64,000 bases of DNA from Nyssa sinensis (Eukaryota; Streptophyta; Magnoliopsida; Cornales; Nyssaceae): assembly GCA_008638375.1 (NCBI GenBank), contig CM018052.1:11341006-11405005 (forward strand), read 5' to 3'. Both the position numbers and the translations under genes were made by a program. The notes under the pieces were generated by a model. That model saw only the letters and a program-made list of their open reading frames with translations, was not told where the DNA came from and made no database searches. Positions 51,517 to 62,863 of this stretch are shown piece by piece; the stretch's first letter is position 1; every line of letters starts with the position of its first letter.

Positions 51517-54500
51517 TGTAATAACCAAAAAATTAAATAAGGAAAAACTGGTAAGTTGACCAACTAATTCAATGAAGGATAATTAATAAATTAAAAATAA
51601 ATTAAATAATTGGAAAAACTGATTTTTTTATGTTTAGTGAGGTAATATAAGACTAAAAGATAATTCTAAGGATTTTTCTAGGAGTGGTTTGAGCCATGGG
51701 GGTACACAGTTTAATCTGGAATGCAGACAAAAACCAAAATTTTAGAAAATAAATTTTAAGAAACAGAGTGCATTTTGGAATCAACCCGTCGAAATTGGCT
51801 ACCTCATCAATTTTGATGCGATTTTGAGACAGTTTATTGTCGGTGCATCTGTGTGCACTAGCCACATGGCACATGGGGGAGTGTGCCAAAAATTCTCAAT
51901 GAAGCTAACCATTTGTGTAGAGGAAAATGAATGGGACACATGTAAAAAATAGAGTGATTATGGGTGGAGTGATTTGGTATATGCTTGTGCATCAAAGACA
52001 ATATGGGTTATAGGTATAAAAGGAGAATAAAAGTAGAAAAACCCTATGTTTCAGCCATTCTCTCTCTATATTTCATATTCTTCTTTTTATATCTCATTGT
52101 TTTATCTCCTAACTTGAAGACAAAACCTTGATCTCATCTTCTCTAGCAAAAATCTGGCCATGAGGAACCCTTATGAGAATAAATATGTGAGTATGTATAT
52201 ATATAAGTGTATATATGTGTGTATTGGTGAGGGTTTCATCATGAGACCCCGAATCAAGTAAGGAAGGAAGAAGAAAAGAAGAATGAAAGGAAAAGGGAGA
52301 AGAAGAAATTAAAAACCCTAACCTCCATTGATAAAGTTGGAAGCTTTCTCTCTCATCAATTTCTCTCTTTACAAGCTTCATGAGGTAGGGATTTTCTATA
52401 CATTTCAAGGGTTTTTATTTTGATTGATCATGGAGACTTATGAGAGTCTACGTATATATGTGTGGATATACATGTATGTGTATATATTGACATGTGTGTT
52501 TGTTTATATGTGTTTATATGCCTATGAATGTAGGATTATAATTTGGAAACCCAAATGGGTCTCCCCAGAAATGGTAGGTGGATGAAGTGTTGGAATGAAT
52601 TATTGAATTAATGATTGAATTGGACTTGATTTAGTAAAATAGTTGTAAGTATGCATGTATTGGATACATATGGGTAGGAGTTGTGCCCTTAAGAACTTAG
52701 AAACTAAATAAAAAAAAGACCAAATAGGTGAAGGGCCAATTGGCACTCGTGTGTGCCCATCAGCACTCGGGACCTAAAAATACCCCTCTTTGTGTGCCTA
52801 TCGGCACATAGAGCCCAAATGATGCATTTTGACCCCTTTTTGAAATTTTGGCTTTTGGACTATGTTTTAGGTGTGTTTATACTCATTTTAAACACAAAAA
52901 TTGTACTTTTCCATGCTTGTGTGTTTATCACTTTGGGGGAAAAACATTATTTTTAATGAATTAAATATTAAAGGCCTTTGAACAAATTTATAATCCTCAA
53001 AGTAACGCGGGTCAATAGATGAAGGTGAATCTAATGTTTGTGGATAATTTGTATTCTATTAATGTTATCTTTGGTAAAGCTCATCTTGATATACACGTCG
53101 ATGTGTAGGAAGTATATATCTATCTATGTATATCATGGTTACTCTTGATTAAAATGTAAACGGAAATTTTTTATGATAGCAAAATTATGAACTTTTAATG
53201 CTCCATCTAAATGGTGTACCTTATGAATTTTCATTAATGCACATGAGATATGTATATCTAAATACACATATACTTATATGTAGATGTGTCTACAACCACA
53301 TATGTTTCTCAAATACTATCTTAGTTGTCTTAGATCACATAAGTACCCCATATATTTTGATCCATTAAAAGACTTAGTGTTGAAATAAGATATTTTCTTG
53401 AGAATTATAATGTGGATTCTATGAGAACATGTATGAGCTTAGGCATGTAGAACTATCATTCAGATTAATCATAAATTTGAGGAACTTAGGACACTTTGAT
53501 AGAGGCATGGGATAAGTTGTAAATATTTTGACTGGATTACACTTTATGAATGTTTATGGACAATTCTGAAAGTTCTTAGTATGGAGATGATTAGAGATTC
53601 ATGGATTATTTTATTAGTATGTCTTTCTTATACAATGTTCCTTATGGTTGAATCTTAGTAGGTACCTTTTTTTTCCTATTTGAATGGTATATATTGAATT
53701 ATTGCTTCGTTGCTTAAGAAATTCCTTAATCTCTTAAGCATTTGATATATGGTTATTATTGTGCTTTTGGGATGACAATGCCATTGTGACTTGATTAAAC
53801 TTGTTGGATGGTTGTAATGTTATATTATAATCCCTATGATTCATAATGCATTAGTATGCTCACTTGATTATTTGGATATCTTGTTCATTTTATACTCATG
53901 CATCATGATGTCTAGACATAATGATACACTTATTGAGTGTTATAAAGATGGTTTGAAATTTTGGATGAAATGTACATGGGAATCATGGGATTAGAGGTCG
54001 TTGTGTGCTAAATGGAGTGTATGTGAGATTGCACATTGAATAGAACATCTTTTGTATTCTCTTGAGCGTGGTGAGATTGTGATTTACTCGGGATTTTTCT
54101 TGTGTTCGGGATAGTGTCTCCTATCGGCTTATGAGCCATAAACCCACGTGAGTGGTCATTTGTATCCATTGAGTTAGTAGCCTATAAAGCACTCAAGCTT
54201 ACCGAGGGTCAAATAGGTTATTGGGATGAAATATCGATTTAATATGAGTGATAATGAGCTTATAACAGATGAATTATGAAAACATTAAGAACTAATGAGA
54301 TGTGTAGGGAATTGCATTTGAGGTGATTGAATGGAGTTATGAATTTTCGATCTTTGGCACATATGCATGACATTGCATTTATGAATTGTATATTCGTTAT
54401 CCCTATTGCTTTCATTGCAGCATTGCGAGCAAAATGGACATGTATAATCATTATCTTACCCTTTGAATACTGATTCGATGGTTTTTCCTAATTGGGAATA

Positions 54501-55203
54501 TATCTCGTTGTATTAATTATATCTTGTGGATTGGTTGTATTATGTTCTTAGACTGTGAACGATTTATATCTAATACATTATTGTAGTGTGGTAATTTGAT
54601 TGGGAAATGTGTGAGGTTTGGGAAGTGTATGCTTGTGATTACATCCTAGACCTTAAGAAATGTCATCATCAGACTCACATTAGTTTTTGCATCATTGCGT
54701 GCTTGTGTTTTATTTTAGGAAACCCTACTGAGCGTTATGACTCGCTCTTGTTGTTCATGGGAATGACAAGTATACGGAAGTTGGATAGCAGCCACGGGAT
54801 CTAGGTGGAGTAACTGAAGACCAAAGAGGCTTTTGTATCTTGTTTTATGTATTTACTTCATTAGTTGAAAAAGGGCTGCATGTATCCTAAATTTTCTTAT
54901 TTGTACATATACATATATATATATATATATTGGATATTTGTATAATTGACAGTATCATTGGAATGGACTTATGTTAAAACTTGATTTAGTACATATGACT
55001 CTTATAGTAACTAAATTGGAAAAAAAAAATTTCATTACGAGACTTAAACAAGATGAGTCAAGGGAAATCAAACTAACTCAGTTGAAGCAATGAATGAACT
55101 TGGACCTATTTATGACAAAAAACTAGGATGGTTCCCTAGATTGACTCGTTGGTTTAGGCTTCAATGACCCTTTGGTCATAGTTCCCGAGTTTGGGGCGTG
55201 ATA
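51517..55203 (+). mobile_element. Element L: 3.7 kb solo-LTR-like insertion in the right LTR of P
   Basis: It starts TGTAATAACC and ends TTTGGGGCGTGATA, a probable change from GTGACA. The flanks are AGATA (51,512-51,516) and AGAGA (55,204-55,208), a duplication with one mismatch. The left LTR of P reads through this point without it (near 25,090). A TATA-like GGTATAAAAGGAG lies near 52,013. No protein motif was found. Confidence 0.7.
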
Positions 55204-55254
55204 AGAGAGAGAAAGTGTTGGAGAAAATGAGTCTCCTAATCCTAGAGACCTGAA

Positions 55255-55260
55255 TTTATA
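55255..55260 (-). promoter_or_regulatory. TATA box of P, right LTR
   Basis: The inverse of CCTGAATTTATAGCC, matching the left LTR site at 25,143-25,148. As the 5' LTR of a minus-strand element, this would be the active promoter copy. Confidence 0.5.
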
Positions 55261-55781
55261 GCCTTCATGAGTTATTTTACTCTTTTGCCCTCTACTTGTA
55301 TTATTTGAATCACATATTCTTCCTTGGTCATTTGGTTATTTTAGTGCCATTTTATTTTATAATACCCCATTAAATTTCAGCTCAATTATTTTCTAAATCT
55401 CAAGAAATATATTTTACAGGTATCATTCTCACGTGTTCTCGTGTTCCTGATAAAATGACGATTTTGTCCTTATTATCTCAAATTGTGTCTAACTGGCCTC
55501 CAAATATCGTCAACTCATTTTATCAATTTCATTAGCATTTATAAAATTCATTTAAGTTTCATTATAGTATCTCTCGTGTATCTCACTCCCATAGACTCAC
55601 GAAGACCGTAAAATAACTATCTTACACCTTTAATTATTTAATGGGTTTAAATAAGCTCCAATAATTTCCAGAAAATATTTTAACCCATTTTTTGATATTA
55701 TAAATCAATTATATACCATACTAATAAATTGTTGATATTTTAATCTACTTATTTTATATTACAAAATTATGAGATGTTACA

Positions 55782-58260
55782 ATTTTACTACTCATCCTGA
55801 TAGTATGAGGCAATTCTTAGGTTGTCCGTTTGAAAGGCATAAGGGAATTTTGGAGAGAATGATGCATAGTCACAAAATGTCATGGTTAATTATAGATAGT
55901 TTTTTTTATTTTTTATTATTATTATGAAAATGACTTTTCTTTTGATGACATAACTTATTAGGATATTTTATTTTTAGTCACTTTTAGTATATGGATTTTG
56001 ATATTATATGAGTTTTTTTTAGTAGGATTTGATATTATATGGATCAGCTAGTTTTAGTCACTTTTAGATATTATATGAATCTTGATTTTATGTGATTTTT
56101 TAAAATTTTTTTGATATTATATGAATTTTGTATAGTTTGATCAGCAACATGTTTTTAATAGGACGCGAGTTATTTGAGGGAAAGTGAGTTGTTCAAATAT
56201 CAAAAAAGTTGGGAAAAAGGCTCCGTCAAAAGTTGAACATGAAGCAATGTCTTGAATCCACACATATATACACAATGGATATTCGATCATCGTTACCTTT
56301 TAAATGAAAACTTATATGATAGACTCCTAGAAATAATTCCAGAGGTAACTGTGAGCCATTCTCCCTAGAAGTTCCATCTTCTATTCTCATTTTTTTTTTT
56401 TTTTTCAATTCTAAGAGAAACAATTCTTTACACAGCTGAATGATATTTCCCAACAACTAGTTAGGATATGTCAAAGGCAAAACTATCACTAAACCGTTGC
56501 CTTGATCGTTCTGCAGAGTTGTCATATCTCTTTCTAGAGAGCTTATCGTAACCTTCTTGCAAACTCGCCACATGGGATGGTAATGTCTATGATGTTAACT
56601 AATAACACATGAAACTTTGTCAATGATAAGCCATTACACCATAATTAAGTTGATGTTCACCAAAAAATAGTGATAGTAACCATTTTTAATTTGACTTTTA
56701 TCTTTATTTAGATTGTTATGCATTGATCATTTTACACGTGTTTCTATTTTTTTAATTATTAGTATGGTTAATTTAAAAAGACACAGTAGTAAAATAATAT
56801 AAAACTCCTTACTTTCCTTTCATTTATTTTTTGTGTCAGACAAGATGAGAATATTACACTACCCTCCTATGCTATTCCTTTATTAGTTATCCAATTGTGA
56901 AGAGGGATTAACCGCTCTTCTTTTCCTGATAGCTGGTGTTCTCCTCCGCTTTCCTCTCTCTTCAACTTATCCAAACAAACTAAAAATTAATTCTCATTCC
57001 TTCCGTTTTCATTCTATTTCATTCTAACTTCTTCAATCCAAATGCGTTGTAAAATTGTTTGGATGTCTATAAAGTACTCAATGACGATAGTGAAATGGGT
57101 TTGCCCCGTTAATTCAATATAGGTCAATATCGTAATTTTGTATATTAATGAAAAAAATTATTCGAGTCAAATAGTAAGATTAATATAGTAATTTTATCTC
57201 ATCTATTAACGTCTATCTCTTAACATTTTTAAGAAGGAGGTTAGTATAATTTGAGATAAGATAACAACATTTAATTGTAAGATATGTTAAGGGAAGATAA
57301 TGTAGTTATTACTTTAATTTATTGTATAAAATAGTTATGTATATAAATACTTAAAATACTTAATGAATTGTGTGAAGGAGTTATGTTTAATTATAAACGT
57401 TTTGATCATATTGGCATTAACATAATTGTTTTATTAAAAGATTTATAGGGGTGTATTTTTACTTAATTAATGTATATGAGGGGTTTTTGATAAATGAGTT
57501 GATTTGAAAGATATATCTTTTGGGATTATTTCATGGCATTTACTTATTACAGAGATGGTGCGATTTTTTTTTTATTTTTTATCTTTACTTTTGAAAAAGA
57601 CACACGATTTGAGATAGAAAGAAAATGATTAAAATTAAAATAAATCTACACTTGCTGAAGGTCCTTATCCTCTCATTTGATTGAGAAAATAAGAATCGAA
57701 AGAATCAAGAGTTTTTATATCTGTGACACTGAACAATTGTTACTGTTACGAATGTTCTATGTTAAATATTTAAATTTTAACGGTTGATTTGAAAGATGTG
57801 TATTATGAGTAATGAAGTTTCGGGATTATTTTATGGGTTTAGAGTGAATTAGTTTGATATAGTTGGAGTGCCAGTTCCTTCGGAATTTTTTTTAATCTGC
57901 TAAAAAGATATCCCAGTACGATGCGTCAGGGCTTGTAACGTGTTTAATGTTTTCACATGCTTAACAAAAAAACCGACCCAAGGAGTCATGTTGCGTCAGG
58001 TCACGCTTGGTCTGGACCAGCATGCTCCGACAAGCTTCTTCTGCATTTCAAACGGCGTCGCAAGGGTTTATTGAGAAGTGGACGGTGAAACTGAGTGAGA
58101 GAGAGGATCTGATTCTGATGCACTCCTCGAGAAACAAAAGGTCCGTCTTTTTGAATTTTTGACCCGACCCACGTGAATTAAAATATTATTTTCCGGACCC
58201 ATGTAGGTTTCAACTTATTTCCCGGACTCATGTCCTTTTGAAAAGCATCTAAATCTAAAA
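55782..58260. other. Flank right of P; AT-rich non-coding DNA
   Basis: No gene-like frame was seen up to about 58,000. The ATTTT at 55,782 is the right target flank of P. Sequence at 58,050-58,140 is less AT-rich, ends in an AACAAAAG|GTCCGT donor-like junction, and could be a short 5' exon. There is no supporting evidence for which gene would use it. Confidence 0.4.
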
Positions 58261-58450
58261 CGCTTCTATAATTTCTTTCGGTACAAAGGCGGATTATATT
58301 CCTACGCCTTTGAAAGGCGGATAAAACTGATACGCCTTTAAAAAGCGTAGAAGAATAATGCACCTTTTAAAGGCGTATGAATATAATGCGCCTTTAAAAG
58401 GCGTAGGAATATAATCCGCCTTTTAAAGGCGTAAGAGAACATTACGCTTC
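58261..58450. repeat. Array of short palindromes, about 28-base period
   Basis: About five successive near-perfect palindromes are built on ACGCCTTTTAAAGGCGTA. They are centred near 58,310, 58,340, 58,369, 58,396 and 58,423, with spacers like GGAATATAAT. Each arm pairs CGCC with GGCG around a TTTAAA core. Flanking half-units (ACGCTTC at 58,260, ATTACGCTTC at 58,441) extend the pattern. Confidence 0.85.
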
Positions 58451-60236
58451 TGTTTAGTTCATATATACTCCCGATCGGGATTTCACCTAAGTTGCGGCTT
58501 CTTTCCTACCCAGTCTTTCCTACGAGCTACTTAGGGCTTCTTTCCTACCCAGCAGCAGCTTCCCCACCAGAGAGCATATCTTTTAGATTCTGTTGATCCT
58601 GTCGAAGAAGCTACATCGGCGAGAGCACCTGTTCCAGATCCTGAAACAACGAAGAGAGCAAAGGCAAAGGCCAATAGCAAAAGGTTATTTATCATGCTAT
58701 GCCTTATTAACAACACTAATATCCCAAGCTATGCCTGATCTCAAATAGAAGTCTATGTCAGCTCTCGTGTAGAAACTAGCATTTATCATGCTGGATCTGT
58801 TTGGTTTTCTGTTATTCTAAGAATGAAAGATATGGAGTTCTGTTTCTTGTGATAGAGTTTGGATATTTAAATTCTTTTTTATTTTTTTAAAAAAGGCTTT
58901 GATGGCTTTTTGTTGTTTTAGATATTAATCAAGCGTGCTTCAGACCGAGTTTATTAGAGTTTAGTTTCTTAAAAATTTTATGTTCATATTTCAAAAAATC
59001 ATTATTCACTCAAGAGTAATGAATTTCTTTCTTTTATGTTGATTGAAACAAATGAGCCTGCTTGAAATTAAAATACACCGTTTTTTTTTTCTTTCCTTTT
59101 TTTTCATTACATGGTGGTATTCTAGATGCTAAATTAAAATCATTATTCATTTTTTTATTTTTATTTTATCTATTTTGGATATTAATTTCTTGTTTAACAT
59201 ACTTTTATGAATAACTTGTTCTGTCAAGATCTGTTTTCAAAAACTTGAATTTAACATAATTTCTTGTTTAACATCTAAAAGCATTTCAGTTTTACAAATA
59301 AATACAGAGGTTTTTTTTTTTGTAAAAAAAGAATAATCCCAAACCACAGATTTTGAAAATCTAAGGATTTTAAAAATATATGAGTTTTAAATTCCTTTAT
59401 TTTGAATTTTGTTAAACATGTCCAAAAATTTCATCTAAACACTATTTGATTGTCTTTATAAAAAAAAAATGGCCATAAATTAAACTTTAATTCAGTGTTG
59501 GATGGAGTACCTTCATAAAAATAAAAATAAAAAGAAATTTTGAAAGGATAATTCAATAAATTTATTTGTGTAAAGTTCTTACCAATTAGAATATAATTTG
59601 TGTCTATTAGTGAGAAACTAATACTAAGTCTTGAAATTCGGATTGTGAATTTAAAGTTTGATACTGACGAACACAATTTGTTTGTCATTTTACAAATACG
59701 TATCAACAATTGAAAAGAACATGCATAGAAGCACTATGAAAATGTGCATTTACCAAATGAAATTGCTTTCAAAAAAGCCTTTCTATAAACTAGAAGCACA
59801 AGGATTGAATAGTCAATCCTTGCAATGGACTGCTTGTTTAATTGAAAAAAAAGTCTAATGGTAAGATAAAATAGTATGAAAAATTTCTATAATCATTCAA
59901 ATCAGTCTAAGGTTGTTTTATGGTTGATTTTTAAGGGCTGTTCAGTGAAGGTTTAGGTTGCTGTTTGGTAAAATTTTTAGCTGCTTTATGGCTGATTTTA
60001 AGGGCTATTTGTAAAGTTTTAGGCTGGTTTATGGCTGATTTTAAGGGCTGTTTGTAAAGTTTTAGGCTGCTTTATGGCTGATTTTTTTGGCTATTCAGTA
60101 AGGATTTAGGTTGCTGTTTGGTGAAATGTCTTAGCTACTTTATTTTTTTTGTCAATTACTTGCATATTTATGGTTTGTATGTATTGCTAAAAATTTGAAA
60201 TTTACTAATCTTTTCATTCTAGATTGGAGGTTATAA
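58451..60236. other. Leader region upstream of the Mutator-like frame
   Basis: The segment 58,555-58,690 is open in one frame and codes for an ordinary-looking peptide (LLDSVDPVEEATSARAPVP and on), but has no ATG and a weak donor. It may be a 5' exon or a captured fragment. A splice acceptor TTTTCATTCTAG ends at 60,222, 14 bases before the transposase ATG, suggesting a leader intron. The remainder is AT-rich with homopolymers. Confidence 0.4.
59922..60142 (+). repeat. Tandem repeat of 43-67 bases
   Basis: About four units, each starting GGCTGATTTTAAGGGCTGTT and ending GGCTGCTTTAT. Two are 43 bases and the outer two longer. Located just upstream of the leader-intron acceptor of the transposase frame. 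Confidence 0.8.
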
Positions 60237-62842
60237 ATGGCACGGAGACGCGCAACTGTATGTCTATTCTTAGGGGGCAATACATTTTATGGGGAAGAAG
60301 GGTTTTCTTACGATGTGCATACTCCGAGAACATGTGTAAGATTAGATCATGACGTTACTTACACTGAAATGGTGGATTGCGTCTGTAATGCGTTGCAGTT
60401 GGATCGAAATTCGTGTCAATTGAAAATGACTTGCAAATTTCCATCAGTAGTGGGAGCACACATGACAAAATATATGCCATTGAAAATTGTTGACAATAAC
60501 ACTGTTGAAGCAATGGTTGGTGCTATATTTGAGAATGAACAAATATGTAGTATCGACTTGTACGTGGAAATAGACAATTGGAACCAAGGTGGGGGAACCA
60601 GTCAAGTGTTAGGACCATTCACTAGATTGCCAACACAAGACTATGGGAATGAATCACATGATATACCGATGATATCGGAGTTTCGGCCCCATCAATCAAA
60701 TATGTCTAACTCACCATATAATGATGGAACACAACAGTTGCATACAATACCGAATCGTGAAACTGTTGTTCAAGAAGTGGCTATGAGTCATGATTCGTCC
60801 TGGGCTTACAGAGGGGTTGACGTAAATCTCAGTCCACACAACTCAGTCGAGGAGGCAGAGGAGGAGGAAGAAAGGATGATGGATGAGTTGGGTGAAAATG
60901 ATGAGGAAGATGAAGAAGCCGTACTAGGGCAAGCTTCTGATGGAATGCATGCGGAATCCTGAATGCATGAGCCTATGTCACCATTTTTTACTACTGTAGA
61001 GTTGCCTAATCAAACCTTGGATAGTAGCTCTTCACTTCATGGCCATGTATGGGACCCGATGAGGGATGAGTTATCAAAGGGTCTACTGTTCGCTGACAAG
61101 GATAAGTTGAGAAATGCTATACAAATGTATTCCATCAGAACACACCAGCAATATGAGGTTGTGGAAATAAGCTCAAGTATATGGTCTCTACGATGTAAAA
61201 TGCATGATGAGTGTGGTTGCCAATGGAGAATGCGTGCCTGTAAGAGGAAAAAACATGGGTGGTTTGAAATAACAAAGTTTGAAGGACCTCACACTTGCTT
61301 ATATCCTGGTCTAAACAGGGATCACAGGCAGCTGAATTCCATATTGATTGGGGCTGAAATCCAAGGGCTTGTAAAAGCCGATCCATCTCTCAAAATAGCT
61401 GTTATTAGAGACTATGTGCAGCAAAAATTTAACTACCAAGTCTCTTATAAGAAGGCTTGGATGGCGAAGCAAAAAGCCGTGGCAAGGGTTTTTGGAGATT
61501 GGGAGTCATCATACAATTTCTTGCCAAAATTTATGGGCGCATTGAAAAAATACAATGATGGAACAATCGTCAAGTGGTAGACTTTCCATACTGCTTCGGC
61601 TGATGATGTGATATTACATAAAGTTTTTTGGGTATTCAAACCATCAATTGAAGGGTTTTGCCACTGTTGGCCGGTTGTTAGTATAGATGCTACGTTCCTA
61701 TATGGGAAATATAAGGGGAAGTTGCTAATTGCAATGGGAGTAGATGGAAACAATCAAATCTTTCCCCTTGCATTTTTCGTCGTTGATGAGGAGTCTTACA
61801 ATAGTTGGATTTGGTTCCTCGAGCACTTGAAGGATTATGTCATTCGAGATAGGGAAGGTATTTGTTTGATTTCGGATATACACAACGGGATCCTTGCAGT
61901 TGTTAATGCCCCTAATTCCAGAAGGAAACCGCCCCACGCATATCATCGTTTTTGCCTTCGACATGTTCAGAGCAATTTTAATAGCAGGTTTAAGAATGCA
62001 CACTTGAAGAGGCTGGTGTGGATTGCCGAAAGTACTTATCAAATTCGATCGAGTCATGGAAGGAATTGGCAAGCTAAATAAAGATGCAAGAGACTATTTG
62101 ATGAACATTCCCGGCAGAGCAGTGGAGTATTGCTCATGATGATGGTCGTCGCTATGGGATGCGAACGACTAATATATCCGAGGTCTTCAATGGTGTGTTG
62201 AAGGGAGCAAGAAACTTGCCTATCACTACATGTGTTGAGCTTATATTTGAGCAGGTGGTTTACTACTTCAATGTAAGATGGATATTAGCTTCGGACGGTG
62301 TAAATAATGACTATACCTATGCTCCTTACGCATTTCATAGGATTAGTCGGAATCAGGAAAAGGCTGGACGTCACAAGTTAACACCATATAACTCCGGTCT
62401 TGGAATTATGAGGGTTTTAACAGCCAAAGGTAATGCTCAAGTGGTTAATCTTCATACGAGCACTTGCAGTTGTGGGAAGTGGAATATTTATAAGATGCCT
62501 TGTTCCCATGCAATCACAGTTATGGCAGACTTGAGAGTGTCTTTTCATCAATTTGTGGATGAATTTTACAGTATTGGCGCGTACGAGAGGACATGGCAAT
62601 CACAATTTTATCCACTGTACCATGAGGATTATTGGGATATACCATCTGGTCCAAGAGTATGCCATAATCCTGCGCTTCTAAGGAGAAGGGGTCGTCCTAG
62701 GTCATCACGACTTCAGAACGAGATGGACATCAGAGAAGTGGCTAGACATAATCACTGTGGTATATGTAGGCAAACTGGTCACGATCGTCGCTCTTGTCCT
62801 ACTAACAACCATCCCGAAGCAGGCATTGGCCCTTCAGATTGA
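60237..62842 (+). pseudogene. Mutator-like (MuDR/MULE) transposase, broken by two stops and two frameshifts
   Basis: The N-terminus (codons 1-115) looks like the PB1-like fold seen ahead of many plant MULE proteins, followed by an acidic E/D-rich linker. After an in-frame TGA at 60,960 the frame continues with the MuDR N-terminal domain (DKDKLRNAIQMYSIRTH, CGCQWRMRACKRKK). A TAG at 61,578 stands where an amino acid is expected. The DDE region follows: VVSIDATFLYGKYKGKLL with the first catalytic Asp and LISDIHNGI with the second. Frameshifts near 62,037-62,041 and 62,111-62,116 (one extra base) separate this from the last block. That block has the SWIM zinc finger CSCGKWNIYKMPCSHA and a CCHC knuckle CGICRQTGHDRRSC before TGA. 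Total span is typical for an intact family member. It has only four lesions, so decay is recent. Not functional as read; sequencing error cannot be excluded for the indels. Confidence 0.9.
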
Positions 62843-62863
62843 TGATCTTTTATGTAGTTGTAA

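Larger units (their letters stand above)
17556..55781 (-). mobile_element. Element P: complete LARD-like LTR retrotransposon, heavily interrupted
   Basis: Two copies of one LTR lie in the same orientation: 17,556-25,651 and 40,901-55,781. Both begin TGTCACGACCCGAGTTC and end GTTACA. The interior is 25,652-40,900. A polypurine tract inverse (25,652-25,670) follows the left copy. A primer-site inverse (40,886-40,897) precedes the right copy. The flanks are ATCTT (17,551-17,555) and ATTTT (55,782-55,786), a 5-bp duplication with one mismatch. With nested elements removed, the LTRs are about 2.5 kb each and the interior about 5.2 kb. No gag or pol domain was seen in the interior, so P looks non-autonomous. 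Long LTRs and ends resembling chromovirus elements suggest a Gypsy parent; that is inference. Confidence 0.75.
40901..55781 (-). repeat. Right (5') LTR of element P, interrupted by C and L
   Basis: P sequence is 40,901-42,251, 50,941-51,516 and 55,209-55,781 (about 2.5 kb). It starts TGTCACGACCCGAGTTCC and ends GAGATGTTACA. The left LTR matches it on both sides of the C and L insertion points: its 24,504 and 25,090 regions read straight through, giving empty-site controls. Confidence 0.75.

Noticed and set aside
58261..58450. A CRISPR-like array (regular short repeats and spacers)
   Set aside because: The spacers are near-identical and only ~10 bases long, the repeats are self-complementary, and the context is a plant genome.
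61135..62599. Minus-strand frames at 61,135-61,386, 61,445-61,753, 61,725-62,072 and 62,417-62,599
   Set aside because: They lie opposite the recognised transposase domains and carry no motif of their own.
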